Part shown: positions 11,801 through 24,293 of the stretch, one piece after another
Layout of the letters: each line of letters opens with the position of its first letter
Numbering within the stretch: position 1 is the stretch's first letter
From: Paracoccidioides lutzii Pb01
Lineage: Eukaryota; Ascomycota; Eurotiomycetes; Onygenales; Ajellomycetaceae
Direction: 5' to 3'
Length of the DNA: 64,000 nucleotides
Assembly (NCBI RefSeq): GCF_000150705.2
Contig: NW_015440947.1
Location: forward strand, 316,838-380,837
Notes under the pieces: generated by a model
Databases searched by the model: none
The model's input: the letters and a program-made list of their open reading frames with translations, nothing else
Told to the model about the DNA's origin: nothing
Made by a program: the position numbers and the translations under genes

Positions 11801-14267
11801 TTGCGCGGGAGTGATTTCTTCGAGTCCCCTCTCCTCTCCACCCCCTTCTTCCAAGGGTTTCAGATGTTTCAGTTTGGGATGGCTCTTTTAATGTATCGTT
11901 CTGTGGCTCTGAGGAGGTGGATGGGGGTATGGAGAGTTGAAAAGAAACATGCAATCAGTCAGTCATTCATGTAATGCAAAATAGCTGGAGATTTGTTTTT
12001 CTTTTTCCTCCGTGAAATTGCTACATACTATGGCCTTGCGAATCCCGTATCAGTCCCTTCGGATATCCTCGGTTGCTCACCTACCTTTAGAATATGTATC
12101 AAAGGACAACAAGTCAAGCCTGCCTTTTACCGTATGGCACTTCTACTACCCCACTCCTCGATGGCATGACGTTGTAGATGACAGGTAGTTATACACAGAA
12201 GCCGCCACTAATTGCCCAGATGTTCCCAATCTCTTATTCTGAATTTTGAGTGTTCCAAATTGTCAAAAAAAAGTCCACGTAATTCTTACCTTCGACTCTT
12301 GCATTTCCAAAAAGGTGCTAACAGGTTCTTTCGCGCAATAAATCAAGTGGCAATTTCGACGGGATTTTACCCTCGTAATATTCAAGTTAACCCATTGGAT
12401 ACATATTCAGTCATCGGCCGGACCCATTACCGTAGAGTCAACTTTATCCTCAGAACCAGGCATCGGTGTGTCTTGAAAGAATAACGTTGTTGTAAGGATT
12501 GAACTAGCTAGCCGAGATCTATACTATATAAAGGAAGGCATGTGATTAGAATGAGTGTCAACGGTGCAAAGTACATGCACCTCTTCTTATTATTTAACTC
12601 CAAAGAAAACAATCAGCTGTGTCTCTGACTATGCTCTACCAAAGGTCTCACTGATCCCAATTCTCTGTGTTTGTATTCTCTGTATCTCGACCCAACGCTT
12701 CCCTGTGTGTACAGTTCACCAGCCACCCACAAGTCTGGTGAAATCTCCATCAGCATTTTCAACATGACAAGACTGGACCGGCTTTGAACACGATGACAAT
12801 GAAATGCAAGTTCCAGTCCATGGGCCCCCCCTTTAGCATCGAATGAATGCATCAGCGAGCCATGGGAAATTTTCTCTAGGTTTTAACTTGGTATACTTTC
12901 AACTTGAGCTCCTGTCCTAGGGTTTGCCTTAGTGGATCAATGAAGATTCAGCTTTCTCAATGACTACAAATTTTGGAGAACTAAGAAACTAAGTGCACCT
13001 TGCAGTATTGACGGCAAAATGCTTAAGTAATTTGTAGTAAAGCAGGAATATCGTCACGTCCAAGCGATGAACCAGGGGCGGATGTTGGTTGGATTGTTTT
13101 AAACTAATTCTGAATGACTAAGTTTCCTCAATAAATGATTACTTCTCCTAGCAAACATTCAACCATACATCAAAATTACCTGTTGAATGCTGAAAACAGA
13201 GAGCTCACCCATTTACGCATTATAGTGGAAGAAGCTGATATTCATCGCCCAGAGGAAGGATGAATACAAAATCGTATTAACTAAGGCGGCGTCAAAGTTA
13301 CGCATGGGCGAATGCCAAGACGCCAAGGCTGCAAGCGCCGTGGAATAAGGAGCCTCAAACTCTAAAGTTACCCCGCCAACTGGCCACCGATGGACCTCGG
13401 GATATAAAAATCTGACGTCTCGGGAAATTAGAGCGCATCGAAATCATCCTGGCAGTGACTCGATATGTTCCCATTACCCAATAGTTTGGTGGATATGATG
13501 GTTTACTTGAGAGCAAGCTAAGCAGAGAGTGTTCCTATTATCCAAATTTAGTCGAGCGAAATGCTTTCGCTTTCTGGGTTTGAGCTGGTCAAGTGCTCTC
13601 ATATGAAGACACCAGTTGAATGTCACGATTTTGAACATATGCGGCGTAACAGCCAGGGGCTTTAAAGCTTCCATTTCTTTCTTTGTTTATTTTGTTTGTG
13701 TTTGGCATTCAGTGCTTCGTGTGAAATGGGTTCTTACCCCCGCCTCAATTCTGGCTCTCTTGACAATACCCTTCTCACTTGGCATCAATGTCACTGATTT
13801 CAGTATCTCCAAGCGTTCTGCTTTCGCGGTAAACTTTCCGTGATGGATATGTTCAGTTCTTTTGCTCGCTCTGCTCTTAGCTTCTGGCTCTTAAGTCTAC
13901 GATCGCAGTGAGCGAGAATGCTGGCCAATTGTTCTCTCCAACATGCAACCTTGAAAATGATCGGGCTCGAGAAAAGCTCACCGGGTGCTGCTGCTTCCCT
14001 GCTGCCTGGTCTACATGGCAGCAGCGCAGCCGATGGAATTATACACCATCAAAATCCCATACTGACGAAGATAGAGAACTCACATCTATCTCACTAATAT
14101 CCAGTAAAACGCTTTTGCAGAGCCCACACTTCTTCTATTACTAGAAACATACGCAACCCCGCCTTCTTTTTCCCACCATCTTCAGTCACTTTTATTCAAA
14201 CCATTTTCAGCCCATGTTCTAGTTTTCACAATTCTTTGTTTACTTCCCTTTGCAGATAGACCTGAAA
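5815..14267. other. 8.4-kb gene-poor interval upstream of ssn6
   Basis: No gene that I can support. About 5815-6550 is pyrimidine-rich on the ssn6 sense strand (GA-rich on plus), which fits a long CT-rich 5' leader and promoter. The rest is punctuated by low-complexity tracts: TTTCCACAC repeats near 6640-6660, C-runs near 6961-6978, A/TAAA repeats near 7160-7200, TA repeats near 7575-7595, T-rich 8525-8605 and a GGATGGC minisatellite near 9343. The longest ORF (7561-8391, minus) is Phe/Ser-rich across a homopolymer and has no recognisable motif. A TATA-like TATATAAAGG lies near 12530 with nothing convincing downstream. A transcribed noncoding RNA cannot be excluded. Confidence 0.55.
9343..9411. 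repeat. GGATGGC minisatellite
   Basis: About nine tandem GGATGGC/GGATGGT heptamer copies with minor variants near the right end, in noncoding DNA. Confidence 0.8.
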
Positions 14268-14971
14268 ATGTCTTCTCCTATTGCTACCCTTGCATTTGGC
14301 GTTGAAATTGAGTTGCTTCTCAAGCCGAAGGAGGATGTAAAAGAAGTAACTTGGAAAAAGCACGTGTTTTAATGGGGATATATGCTCTCAGAGGCTGTCG
14401 GACAAAAATCGCATCACACCATACTCAAATGTTATTCTGGCACTCTTGTGTTCCGTTAGCGTAGAGACCAAATTAAATACTGGCACCTACGAGAATTGGA
14501 CTGTGGCTGATGAGCCTGCTCTTGATGAAAGGCCTGGGTTTTTTATGTCTTCGGCAGCATATCCAGTCATTCAGTGTAAACAATCAATAACCATCGTTCA
14601 GGGAGATGTGGAATTGATATCTAGGATTCTAGGCTCCGAAAATAACGGGAGGAGACAAATCACTATTATGTTTGATGCCATGACGCAAAATTTTGATGTC
14701 GAGTTGAAACCACCGGGAGCGTCCTCGCACATACATGTCTCCCCAGAACGGGACATAAAGCTCCACCCAAACCAGAAGAAACAGGCGATTAAAGCTGCAA
14801 TGTATTACAATAGGGTGATGATTAGAGCCGTGGCCTTGCGAGCGCAAGCAGAACACTTATTGCATCCCAAACACACTGTTAATACCGAAATGGAGACCTT
14901 TCCACAACGAGGTCAAACAAATATCCTGGAGTCCCGCTTTCGATGAATGCTATCCAAGTCTATATGGTTAG
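14268..14971 (+). pseudogene. Amidoligase-like gene, decayed or C-terminally truncated
   Basis: This resembles the N-terminal half of the fungal putative amidoligase family (ATP-grasp-related amide-bond formers, biological role unknown). Exon 1 (14268-14336) encodes the family start with FGVEIELLLKPK. A 55-nt GT..AG intron (14337-14391) removes an in-frame TAA. Exon 2 (14392-14946) carries WTVADEPALDERPGF, ELISRILGSE and the His motif SSHIHVSP. After about residue 185 the frame diverges: the family-like continuation with ISWSPAF is in another frame (about 14890-14970) and then meets a stop. I infer a frameshift plus loss of the C-terminal half. The predicted product (207 aa) is much shorter than my recollection of about 400 or more for the family. 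It could instead be a divergent short gene, but the shifted homologous segment favours decay. Confidence 0.6.
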
Positions 14972-17080
14972 CTCCCGGCAATGCATATGGACTGTGCCAA
15001 GCAAGCTCCGCTAATTACTATTATTCCCACTACAGCGGATGTATTCACATCTCTCTATTGTCCCCACTTAACGTAGACAGAGGGTGTTCATCACATGCAT
15101 GTCCTACCCCACATTAACTACCTTTTTCGTCCCTTTCCATCTGTTCCAAGGACGCATCGTCTTCCAAATCTACCTTTAATCACAGTTTTCCAACGTGTCC
15201 AGGACATCCAGGTTAGACAAAGCCTTTTCTCGGCGAGTGAATGGGACTTTCTGTCAAGACAACGCAGGTTCCAAGTACCTAAGGTTGTGACAGAGCCTTG
15301 AGCCATCTCCACAGATTGGTTGAGTTGCGGGATGTGGGCAGCTGAGTGGTCCGAGTTTATTATTGTTAGTTTAGTTAATTCATTTACCAGGGACTTAAAG
15401 CCCAATTTCCATACAAAGATAGTTATATGGGGTACTCAACTTCACCCTTCTTAGGCCTATTTAACGTCAGAAACGGCCTCGATTAAGCAGGTGAAACAAC
15501 CATAAACTAAACGATCATGCACAAACCTAGCGGGGGGGGGGGGGGGGGGGGCAAAAGATTTACACACTGTGGTTTGACGTGAGGAGGAGTAAGGATTCAT
15601 GGTTGACAGAGCGCTTAGCTGTTTCAGAGTAACTATCTAACAACCGTTCGCAATTTGTACCTTTGACTGACCCACATCCTCTTGAATAGGTAGTTACTCG
15701 CCTGGGTTGGTTTTGAGCCGCTGTCTCATAAACCCCAACCAAATCCACGCCAAATTGTCTGAAAGTTAGACAAGGCCAAAAATATATCAGGATGAGCGCG
15801 TAAGATGTAGTTGAAATAAGACAAGAAAAGAGCTGATGGAGACCGTGGTCCCCACTTTCTTAGATTCCAATTTTGCAGATGACCACACATGAAAATTGGG
15901 GAAGCTCAGCTCTACTCGAGGTAGATAATTGGATTCTACTAACTATTCTGTATAATCGACCATGCATAATTTCCCCATCCAGTACTTATAGCGTGCCTTT
16001 TCGGATAGGGCGCACTGCCCCAACTGATATGAAGACTTTATGCTCTTGCTGCTTAACTGCTAAGCATCCATCATCGCTTGAAATTTTTGTTTGCCCTCCT
16101 CGTGGAAGCTCTTGGTGCTCCGCCGCATGCCCTGCCTGGATGAGGATAATGGATTGGGCCTGGGGAAAATGGCGGAATGGCAGGAACTCTGTCGTTGGTA
16201 TAATTGATATCTGGTCTGGCGCCCTTATCTTTATCGAGAAGACAGGAACTAAGCAGGGTAAGTCTCTGTAACTTGTAACTATGATGAGGGAGCTGGCGCA
16301 AGGCGCATAACATTTTCTCGCTGCGCCATGGCGATGGCTCAATATTCCATTGGGTGGTTGCTTTGAATGCATTCTCCTGATAATATCTGCCAGCAAGTGT
16401 TTGGTCGCCTTTCTGCCAGTCATCTGCCATCATATTTTTGCCTTCTTGAGACAGGATCGTCTCAACCCTTGACTCGCACGAGAGATTTGAGACAACTCTC
16501 TGCGAAGCCTTCTGCTGTTGCGCCGCCAGTACTGTCTGAATTCCTGGGCGCGGATGATTAATTGTTCAGCTGCGATGGATTAGCAAACAGAACGCCTGAA
16601 ATGAATTTTGCTTTGCATATCTTCAATCTGGTTTTTATTGCATTGAGCATTTGCGAGGCATAGCGCTGCGGGACAGCGCGAAGTCTATATGGAGGGGCGG
16701 GAAGAGGAATTCTATTTCTACTGCTGTATCTCCCTCCCAACCATAGCCCGCGCAGCCTAAAACCTTAGATTCCCATTCCCCCCTTCGGCAGAAAAAAATA
16801 GTTCTTTTTCGATCTTCCCACTAAAATTTCTTCTTCTTATCAATCACCTGCTTCAACCGAAGGATCTCTTATCATTCATGACAACATGCCGCGGCACCCA
16901 TATCAACCGCTTTGGGAGGGGCGGTCAACAACAAGCAAGAGAATCTTTTCAAAACTCTCTCGATGAATGTGGATCTTAGATTCCGCCCGAGTTCAGCCTA
17001 TCCCCCACTGTTAAGGATACTGGTCAACAAAAGGTGATGTGTAGTTGGAGAATGTCAGCTTTACAAAACCATCAGCAGCG
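14972..17080. other. Accessory-region noncoding DNA with a 20-G tract
   Basis: No supportable gene. There is a pure G run of 20 at 15532-15551. ORFs of 60-145 codons on both strands between 15870 and 16740 (for example 15873-16271, plus) are Cys/Trp-rich but match nothing I know and overlap one another. A short open stretch beginning with ATG at 16886 stops after 26 codons and could be the decayed 5' end of the ankyrin remnant that follows. Confidence 0.45.
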
Positions 17081-17425
17081 CCCTTGGTCGCAAGGACATT
17101 CTCCAACTTGCTCGAATCTTCATCTCCGCTCCCTCTTTCAAAGAAAATTGACCTGATGCTATCAAGCAGGTGATTTGCTTATTTTCACCGTGGACCAATA
17201 TACATGGAATTGGTTGTGATGCTGCTTCATGTCGTTTTTGATCCAAACTACCAGACACCATCCTGGTCCCGAACACCGTTGCACTGCGCTGTTGATTGCA
17301 GGCAACCTGATATTGTTTCCTTGCTTCTCAGAGCCGGCTCTGATACTTCTCTGAGAGATATAAATGGTAGAACTGCTTATGATGGTGTTAAAGGTGGATT
17401 TTCAGATCTAAGCAGACTCTTATAG
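17081..17425 (+). pseudogene. Ankyrin-repeat gene remnant
   Basis: The frame at 17204-17425 encodes one and a half clear ankyrin repeats: TPLHCAVDCRQPDIVSLLL followed by an AGSDTSLRD / GRTAYD hairpin, ending at a TAG. The upstream bases (about 17081-17200) carry a further helical stretch in another frame, interrupted by stops. Ankyrin proteins normally have many more repeats, and no partner domain is visible here. I read this as the 3' end of a degraded ankyrin gene. It lies in the same accessory zone as the amidoligase-like relic and the APH-type gene, families that are commonly expanded and lost in fungi. Confidence 0.6.
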
Positions 17426-18090
17426 GCTGCTGCTGAGGGAGGAACGTGATGCGGGAGGGTTTGCCGGCCTGAGGTATTTTGTTCCGTATTCCATGCATTT
17501 ATATTTCCCTCGAATGCCATCTTCCCCGTAATTCGCGGTTGATAAATAAATTCTTAAGCCAGTTCCATATTTCTTCAGCCCCACCCCGGCTGAACCTGTA
17601 TAAGGTTGAGCAATGGCCAACAATGGCGTGGGAGGGTTGCTATGTCCCAATGCCTACCTATCCTACCAATTTCCCCGAGTCAGGCCTGCGGCGGCGTTGC
17701 ATCAAGATTCCGGCAGCACCCAGTTAATGATTCTGCAAGACCAAAGGCAGAAATGCAACAATCTGTCCAAAGAAACATCCCTGATCAGCATATCCAAGAG
17801 GGAACCACCCAGCAGACCTGGTATTGTTTGCTTCGCCTTGCCGCTGAGGAGCTCAGGTTGCAGTTTTCATCACGTCCATGGAATCAACTGGCCTCAAGGT
17901 TAACACAATAACTGGAGTGGCCGCCGCCCCTCCCCCCCCAACCCAAGTGGACTTTTTTAAACTCTCAAGGTAAAACAAAGTCATACTGCTTCTCCTCTCA
18001 TCAAACTGCTAAGTTTCTTCCGCTATACAACCCTCTTCTGGAAGGTAATAAAAGCAGTTTCTTCGTTGCACCTTGTTAACACCTGACTAG

Positions 18091-18129
<39 letters not shown>

Positions 18130-18704
18130 GCAACAACAGAATCGGCTCAAAGATTGATGGGTGACTTTGGGGCTATAACGAGACCTTGTCGTTTAGGTAA
18201 TTAAGAGTATCGGAACTTGGTTCAGTGAACTTGTTTATTCAGAAGGCTCGAAAGTCAGGGACTGGAAGGAAATGAGCTGGGTAGGGGTATGATGTTGAAT
18301 GGGCCAACTGCTCGTATCCTGGTGTATAAATGTTAGGGATCAAGGTGATTCCTATGGGATTGGACTCATCCTTCGTCCAGTAGTTATAGACTATGTACTG
18401 GCGATTGGGCCTTTTTGCCAGGAAGTTATTAACCAGTCCAACAAATAACGAAGTTAACTAGTTCACTCCGTGTTTTAGATACTAGTTATCATTCACGTGA
18501 TTGATCTGTTGACTCAGCCCCACTCTCTGGGGGTTTATACTCCTATCGTGTCAAGTTCGAAGTTACTCTGTTCACTGTCCATATTGCCCCTGAAATGGTA
18601 ATGGGATGCCACAGATTACTCGTTGCTCCTTTTAAGACCCAAGCCCATTCAGTTTGGGCAAACTTCACTGATAAGTGGACACCGGAATAATCTCGTGAGC
18701 ACCA
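17426..18704. other. Noncoding interval with (CAA)n repeat
   Basis: No supported gene. Overlapping ORFs at 17606-17911 have no recognisable domain. It contains the CAA repeat at 18091-18137 and, at about 18449-18490, a cluster of TTAACTAGTT and CACTCCGTG motifs that recur elsewhere in the window. Confidence 0.5.
18091..18137. repeat. (CAA)n microsatellite
   Basis: About fifteen ACA/CAA triplets with one CAG interruption, in intergenic DNA. Confidence 0.9.
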
Positions 18705-20404
18705 ATGGCGGAACATCAATTCATGAAGTGTGAGTTCCATGCTTAAGACTCCTTTGGGCCAGCTTCATAACTTTTAACAGTGAAACAAAGCACCATTTGC
18801 CTACACTTCCGGTCGATGGCTACATCTTGACAACCTGCAGCGTGAAGCGCGGTACATACAGTTCAATTTTGACTGTCTGTGTGAGAAAGTCCTCTCTCTC
18901 TGTCCATCTGCCACTTCAATCCAAGCCTGTCAGAAACTGGAGGGTGGCTTCAACAGAGCATTCATCATTACAACTGATGATGGGAGACGCGTTGTTGCAA
19001 AGTTTCCGACATCTGTTGCTGGATCAGCTAGATTTGTCACAAACTCTGAAGTCGCAACAATTACTTACTGTAAGGCTTACATGCAAGAGGATCTAAATTT
19101 GGGGTGACAGCTTTCCTTACTTGTGCATACAGTGCAGCGTCATCTCAAAATACCAATTCCAACCATCCTGGACTGGTGTGATGACCCGTCCAACCCCATT
19201 GGCTCAGCTTACATTATAATGGAACATGCCGGCGGCATTTCACTGTATCAAATGTGGCCAAAAATGTCCTTTACCCAGAAAATGAATTGCATTAGATCAA
19301 TTTCCACAAATATTATGAAGATGTCTGAACTTAACTTTCCAGTATATGGCAGTCTTTATTTTACTGATGCAGTGTTTCTCGAAGCTGATTTGAAGCAAAA
19401 GCTGGATGGTGACTGCAAGTACTGCATTGGGCCGAATTGCAGAAACACATACTGGGATTGCAATGTTGGAGAGCCCAGGAACTATGCATTTAAGGGGCCG
19501 AATAGGGGGCCATGTGAGATATTCTTTCTCTCTTCAATATATCATAGTTGCTTACTTATTGATATCTTTAGGGAGTGATCTTCTCTCATACTCTTCTGCT
19601 TTAATTGATGTCGGCATTGCAAGATTGCCCCCAGCTGAGAATCTTGCTACTGATCAGCAACCATCTTATCAGGGCTCCGTGGGCGAGCATCTGGAACTTT
19701 TGAGCCTAGGTCAGGCCCTGTTTTCCAAATTGACGCGACATCCTCAGATACAATCTAATGCAGCCCCAACTCTCTTCCATTCTGATCTACACAAGAGAAA
19801 TATCTTTGTTTCTGAGGATGATCCCACTATTGTGACAGGTTTCATTGATTGGCAATCTACAAGTATTGAGCCAGCATTCTACTATGCAGATGAAGTACCT
19901 GATTTCGCGAAGCCCCCTGTGAATGAAACACCAGAGAGCATTGAAAAGAGTCTCTGCAATCAGGCTTTTGAAGAAAGGTTGGGACTTCTGGCTCCGCGGC
20001 TAGCGGCAGTGAGAAAGATTGATGAGACTCTCCTCCGGCCATTCCGCTGCTGTCATCGGACATGGAAAGATGGCGTGGTATCATTTACTCATGAATTGAT
20101 GCAGCTGAGGGAGCACTGGCAAGACCTTGGCTTTAAAGAAGACTGTCCTATCCCTTCCTTGAGCTTTGAGGAAATGCGCATTTACCGGGAACGACTAGAT
20201 ATCTATGACAAGATGTTGGGTGTCAGACAGGATATTGTTGACATGTTGGGAGTTGAGCAGCATGGCTGGATCCCTGAAGATCGCTGGGAGGAAGTAAAGA
20301 AAACTCATCAACGCATATATAAGGCTGTTTTGGCAACCACGGAGAGTGAGAAGGACCGCCAAGAGATAACGAGGATGTGGCCGTTTGATGTAGTTGAAGC
20401 ATGA
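18705..20404 (+). CDS. APH-type phosphotransferase (aminoglycoside phosphotransferase-like fold)
   Basis: Putative small-molecule or protein kinase of the fungal APH/choline-kinase-like expansion; substrate unknown. Four exons, 18705-18729, 18791-19069, 19133-19513 and 19572-20404, total 1518 nt (505 aa), with introns of 61, 63 and 58 nt. The N-terminus reads FAYTSGRWL, typical of this family. A nucleotide-binding Lys lies in DDGRRVVAKFP. The hinge-like YIIMEHAGG follows. The catalytic Brenner-type motif HSDLHKRNIFV has its Asp at about residue 300, followed by GFIDWQS as the metal-binding Asp motif. All key residues are present and the frame is intact, unlike its two decayed neighbours. The 25-nt first exon is the weakest part of the model. 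It uses the acceptor at 18790 and skips an AG at 18780 that would bring in an in-frame stop. Confidence 0.85.
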
Positions 20405-20989
20405 CATGTAGGAAAGGTTGGAAAGCATGAGATCTGCTTGTACCAGCCCTGGCATGCTATTTTGAAGTTGGTCGACATATCGAATCATTAATGTTATCTG
20501 CAACTACATCCCATCTTCCTGAGACAGACTTGTCTCACTCTTTAATCCCAAGGGATTGAGATTATTCTCTGTAGAGTTTTTTTTTTTTTTTTTTTTTTTT
20601 GCGATGCCGCAAGCTGTGCAGATGGGGGTATTGGATTGGCTCTCGGGGAAGCTCTCACAGTAACACCACACTTAGAAGAGAATAGCATCGAAGCGCGAAC
20701 GGTCTGGCTGGGCTATATATCTGATTGGTGAGGGTTGGGGGCTCTTTGCGGACTTCAGGGCATAAAAATTGTCTATGAAAACTACTTGTTGTAGGATGGA
20801 GGGTAAAATGCGAGCTCCTATGTTAGTAAACTTTTCCAAGACGCCTGAGACCCCAATAACTAATGTTTAAGCTGAGAATTTCACGTATCAATGATTATTT
20901 TTGTTGTTAACACCGCAAAACATTATCCCCACCTGTTCATAATTGGCTCCAGCTTCTAACCAGTCGCTGAAACATACAGTCAACGGTAA
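20405..20989. other. Intergenic DNA between the APH gene and the AT-rich block
   Basis: Presumed 3' flank of the APH gene with a run of 24 T at 20577-20600. No coding signal is seen. Confidence 0.5.
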
Positions 20990-23660
20990 GTCATTTTTTC
21001 AATATTGCAAATTTATACAAAGAATGAGAAAGGTGTTCTTGTTGATTTTAATATTTAAAATTGAAATATATATAAAGTTCTTATAGAGATCTATAAGTTT
21101 GAAAATAAGAAATAAAAAAAATATCAAGGTCAAAATTTTAATAAGAAATTTAATTCAAACTCATGTGAAGTTAATTCAATTTTACCTAGTAAATACTTAA
21201 CTACTTTATATAATACTTTTCTATTAATTTTCAATAAAAGAAATGGTTTAATAAAATAAAAAAAAAATTATTTAAAATATCTATATTAAATAAATCAGAA
21301 TTAATTTACTTTAGCAGATATATAAATTAAACTCTAAATGATAAAAAAATAATATAGAAATATAATCTTTTATATACATTTTTAACACAGTATTAAATTT
21401 TCATTTAATGTGAGTAATAGTTAGAAATTTTATATTTAAATTAATTTTTTATTAAAAATAGTTGGCATTTTAAATAAAAATGAGGAAATATCAAATTTTT
21501 TAACTTAGTATAAATAAAGCAAAATTTGTATAATTTTTTAAATTTCATTTATTAATAAATAGTTGAAAATTTTATAATTATTTTAAATTAAATCATTAAA
21601 GAAATTATATATAAATGATTATAAATTATAACTAATTTATTATTTTATCATTACTTAAATCAAAAATTTTTTAATTAACTTTTAAAATATTTAATTTTAT
21701 AGCAAAATGAATCAAATTTATGCTAAAAATGTCAAAGAGTTCTAAAGAAATTAAAAGTAATGAAAAGGTTTATAAATTAAAAAAGCTTTAAAAATAAAAA
21801 CTTTTATAGTTCAAAAAAATCAGATAAATCTATTTTTTTTATAAATTTCAATTTATTTTCTTTGAATTTCATGAAATTTTGCTAAGAAGTTGAATTTTAA
21901 ATATAGAATTAATATTTTATATTTTTTGCAATAATTGTAAAAAGATTTCAGACTTATTATTTTATTTTATTTAATAAATTTATTCATTCTGAAGACAATC
22001 ATATAAAAATGAAATAATATAAAATAATTTATTCAATTATTAAAGATTTTAAATATATCAAAAATGAATCATTTCTACTTAATAAAAGTATATTTTTTAA
22101 ATATGTAATTAATATGATCATTTTAGAGTAAGTAATCATTTCAAAAATATTATATTTAATTATATAATTATGAAATCAGTAAGTAAAAGATAGAACTTAT
22201 AAGATTAAAATAAAAACTTTATAAGTTTTTTATCAAAATTTAAATCTATTTATATTACTGAAAATTATAATGAATTTTTAAAACTTCAAAATCTTTAATA
22301 ATTTATAAATAGTTATAAATTTTTAATATTTTAGTTTAATTATTTAAAATAAATTTAACAATTGTCTAAATTTTACTTAAAATTAAGATTTTATCTACTC
22401 TGAAATCTAGAATATTAGGGAATAAATAATTATGAAATATATAAATTAATAATAATAAAGTAAATTAACTAATTATCTTTAAATTTTTAACATTATTGAC
22501 TATTTATATAATTAAATTTATATTAATTTGATTGAATCTTTTCAAACTATCCAAAATTTAAATTATTAAATATTTTGTAAATATTATAATTTATTGTATT
22601 TTTATCTTATTTTTATAAACTCATTAAATTTAAACATAAAATATAAACTACAGTGTGTTATTATATGTTTTAAATGATAGAAACTCAGTTAGCTCATGTA
22701 ATTAATATATTATATCAACTGTTCAACTGTTATATGTATAAAGCTATTTATTTTATATTTTGAGAATGAAAAGGAAGTCAAGGCTCGATAAACGCAAAAA
22801 TGCAGGCAGGATTTGGAACGTAACCTTGGGTCGAGGCACGCAAACGGATAATAAATTTAAGCGACGTAATTACGGCCGTACGGAGGCCGTACATTTTGAC
22901 GTCTGACATTTACTTTAGTAAAAAAAATAAGAATGAAATATTACTCATATTTATACAAATGATAAGTATTCAATTAGCAAAAAGATAAATGGTTAAATAA
23001 AATATAAGCATTATTTAAAATATTTCTGCAACTGCAATTTTAAAGTGATATAGTTCTATAAAACATTACAAGAAAATAAAATACTTTATTCATGGATTTT
23101 TTCAAATTAATATATATTTGTCAAAGAATTTTTATCTGAAGTTTATTATAACAGAACTTTATTAAATTTAATATTTATTTAAAAATGAAAATGAGAAGTA
23201 TTCAATCAATTATTAAATAAAATTAAAATTAAATATAAACCTAAAAATCATAATATATAATTACCTTTGAAGTTTAACTTATATTAAATAAAAAGTCATC
23301 AAAATCAAAGAAATTTAATTTAAAAACATATATAATATCTAATAAGATATAATGTTATAAATGTTCTTTAAATTTAAATATTAAATTTTAATTATATTAA
23401 CTTTTATTTAAATCATAAAATTACAGAGAAGATTTTGAAGATTATAAAGATTTTAAATTTTTTATAATGCTATAACATTTATTATATTTTATAATCTAAA
23501 AAATTTCCAATAATTAAAGTCAATATATTTATTTATAGATATAAATAAGATCGTATATTTTTTGATTTTTAAAAATTTTTAAAATTCAAAAAGAAGTTTA
23601 CTTTTTTGAAAATTTTATTGTCCTTTAATCTATAAAGAGAATAGAGTAGCTACATAGTTT
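20990..23660. other. AT-rich, ORF-free block (probable RIP-decayed transposon)
   Basis: About 2.7 kb made almost entirely of A and T, with very few C or G and no ORF of 60 codons on either strand. Boundaries with normal-composition DNA are sharp at about 20990 and 23660. Such blocks are the classic product of repeat-induced point mutation (C to T) acting on transposons in filamentous ascomycetes. One island of normal composition (about 22783-22905) interrupts it. The original element cannot be identified from what remains. Confidence 0.7.
22783..22905. other. GC-normal island inside the AT-rich block
   Basis: About 120 bp of ordinary composition, with CpG-containing words such as GGTCGAGGCACGC and ACGGCCGTACGG, embedded in AT-rich DNA. 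It contains an imperfect inverted repeat around GGCCGTAC. It is not coding in any obvious way. Confidence 0.5.
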
Positions 23661-23804
23661 TATAAGTGTTAACCAGCCTTGACCGGTGGTTTCGCTCCTC
23701 CTTTTGCACGTCATCTAAACAGCCCGTATAACTATAGTGTAGCCCGCCTCCACTCCCAGATGGCAGGATCACCGAACGAAGATACGTTCGCGATATTCGT
23801 CACA
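23661..23804 (-). repeat. Possible LTR fragment
   Basis: A non-AT-rich stretch bordering the AT-rich block. On the minus strand it begins TGTGACGAATATCGCG (from 23804), a TG start common in Ty3/gypsy-type LTRs, and runs leftwards into the decayed block. No second LTR, primer-binding site or target duplication could be located, so this is a suggestion only. Confidence 0.25.
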
Positions 23805-24293
23805 ATAGTTGTTCAGATGTATTAGTAATACAGAATATACAGATATCACAGACTGTAAGAGTTTGAAAGGGTTTACCTTTATTTTATCTTAATGATCTTG
23901 ATAGATTGAAAAGTAATGAGATAAACAACTGTTATTAGCTTAGTTTAACAACTACTAAAGCTGAGCTACTAGCAATTTTACTCGTATGAATAAGAAGCTA
24001 TATAGATGAAGATGTCTCTTTAAGAAGCTGGGACCTCTTCTTCCTAAGAAATATAGAGATGGAAATAGAGCTTTGATTTTAAAGAAAATTGCAAACTGCA
24101 GAGAGTGCACACTCGACAGAGGAGCTCTACATATATACTTAAGCCATGATCAATTTGGCTGTCGTCTTGCTGCTTCGTCTTGATACTGTCTGAATTAAAG
24201 CGCTTTGGACAAGGAGTTCAAAAATATTAGCAAAAGCGGCGAGGCTTAGAAAGAGAAGGCCACCAAAAATCTGCCGACACCAGTGCAATCAAA

